A model generated the notes under the pieces. The model was not told where the DNA came from and did not search any database. It saw only the letters and a list, made by a program, of their open reading frames with translations. A stretch of DNA of 6,109 nt from assembly GCA_022843085.1 (NCBI GenBank), contig JALHOI010000210.1:1-6109 (forward strand), read 5' to 3'. This stretch comes from Pseudobdellovibrionaceae bacterium (GTDB lineage Bacteria; Bdellovibrionota; Bdellovibrionia; Bdellovibrionales; JAMPXM01). Within the stretch, counting starts at the first letter, position 1; every line of letters begins with the position of its first letter. The translations under genes and the position numbers were made by a program. Shown one piece after another: positions 5,673 through 6,109 of the stretch.

Positions 5673-6020
5673 ATGGATATCACGTATCATATGGTTCCAA
5701 AATCTTACTTCGATAGCTTAGACCCAGCGGCCGACTATCTGCCTCGTGAATTCGGTCGCGATGGTTTTATTCACTGCACCGATGGCGAGTACATTGTGTC
5801 CGTCATCGCCTTCAATATTTTTCGGCATCTCGACGACGAGCTTTTGATTCTCTTCATCGACAAAGAAATGGTGATCCCAACAGTTCGGTACGATGACCCC
5901 GACAAACTATTTCCGCACATCTATGGGCCGCTCAACCGAAACGCGATTCGCAAAACTTCGCAGATGATTCGCGACCGCAAAGGCGACTGGATCTTTCCGA
6001 TTCACGAAGCTCCGCGCTGA
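5673..6020 (+). CDS. DUF952 family protein
   Basis: This 115-residue protein spans the full usual length of the small DUF952 family, whose function is not established. The family pattern is plain: ITYHMVPKSYF at the start, REFGRDGFIHCTDGEY (25-40) with the invariant FIHC, the strand ELLILFIDKEMV (56-67), VRYDDPDKLFPHIYGPLNRNAI (71-92), and a closing RDRKGDWIF (100-108). From memory the family is grouped by fold with ADP-ribosyltransferase-like proteins, but no catalytic activity should be assumed. No signal peptide or membrane segment is visible, so it is probably cytoplasmic. The ATG at 5673 is chosen because the family N-terminus starts there; there is no clear Shine-Dalgarno. The gene diverges from the SRPBCC-mnmD operon across 95 bp and seems to be transcribed alone. 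Confidence 0.9.
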   Translation: MDITYHMVPKSYFDSLDPAADYLPREFGRDGFIHCTDGEYIVSVIAFNIFRHLDDELLILFIDKEMVIPTVRYDDPDKLFPHIYGPLNRNAIRKTSQMIRDRKGDWIFPIHEAPR

Positions 6021-6045
6021 GGGCTCGTGATGAACCCTCTGGGCA

Positions 6046-6061
6046 TGTGATCCGTATCACT
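6046..6061. promoter_or_regulatory. CRP/FNR-like inverted repeat
   Basis: TGTGA-N6-TCACT matches the CRP consensus TGTGA-N6-TCACA except at the last base, and includes the perfect inverted repeat GTGAT-N4-ATCAC (6047-6060). If a gene starts to the right, this could be an activator site. If instead a minus-strand gene ends at 6073, the same bases form a small 3' hairpin. The window ends too soon to decide. Confidence 0.3.
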
Positions 6062-6072
6062 TTGCTGCCGGG

Positions 6073-6109
6073 TCACTTCTTTGTGGGCTGGGCTTGCGCG
6101 AAGTCGATC
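6073..6109 (-). CDS. Possible C-terminal end of a minus-strand gene
   Basis: From the right edge the minus strand reads IDFAQAQPTKK and then stops at TGA (6075-6073). The composition resembles an ordinary charged C-terminus. Another minus-strand frame is also open from the edge, so this is only a suggestion. No function can be assigned. It would make the gene convergent with the DUF952 gene. Confidence 0.22.
   Translation of the reverse strand, partial: IDFAQAQPTKK

Noticed and set aside
6019..6039. GAGGG/CCCTC hairpin after the DUF952 stop, considered as a terminator
   Set aside because: The stem is only 5 bp with an 11-nt loop and no run of T follows.
1..6109. CRISPR array, tRNA or rRNA gene, insertion sequence, toxin-antitoxin or defence system
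   Set aside because: I saw no spaced repeats, cloverleaf-like segments, transposase motifs or terminal repeats. All substantial coding space is explained by the genes listed.

Overview
The window looks like two unrelated pieces of DNA joined near position 300. Bases 1 to about 302 are AT-richer (roughly 40% GC) and carry, on the minus strand, an internal fragment of peptide chain release factor 2 whose sequence has Bacteroidota character. The rest is a little over half GC, with a different codon habit. Its gene content (a Mip/FkpA-like lipoprotein, a G/K-type phosphofructokinase, a stand-alone MnmD, a DUF952 protein) fits a Gram-negative bacterium, perhaps of the Bdellovibrionota or deltaproteobacterial kind. 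That assignment is a guess. The simplest reading of the join is a chimeric metagenome contig.

Right of the join the layout is compact. An FKBP-type peptidyl-prolyl isomerase lipoprotein (322-1086, +) ends in a clear intrinsic terminator (1131-1158). An endonuclease/exonuclease/phosphatase family protein (1187-2287, +) follows. Its 3' end overlaps, tail to tail, that of a two-part GNAT acetyltransferase (2197-3165, -). A 6-phosphofructokinase (3214-4281, +) diverges from the GNAT gene and converges on an MnmD-like tRNA methyltransferase (4274-5089, -). A perfect 38-bp palindrome starts on the last base of the PFK stop codon and lies within the last codons of the MnmD gene. MnmD is translationally coupled to an upstream SRPBCC-fold protein (5086-5577, -). 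A DUF952 protein (5673-6020, +) diverges from that pair. The last 89 bases hold a CRP-like inverted repeat and possibly the end of another minus-strand gene.

The genes are housekeeping types: periplasmic protein folding, phosphoester hydrolysis, N-acetylation, glycolysis and tRNA wobble modification. They do not form a shared pathway, and the only convincing operon is SRPBCC-mnmD. I found no mobile element, CRISPR array, RNA gene or defence system, and no new biological system. The points worth a second look are the join, the 38-bp palindrome, the 91-bp convergent coding overlap, unusual PFK residues, and several genes without a Shine-Dalgarno that may be leaderless.
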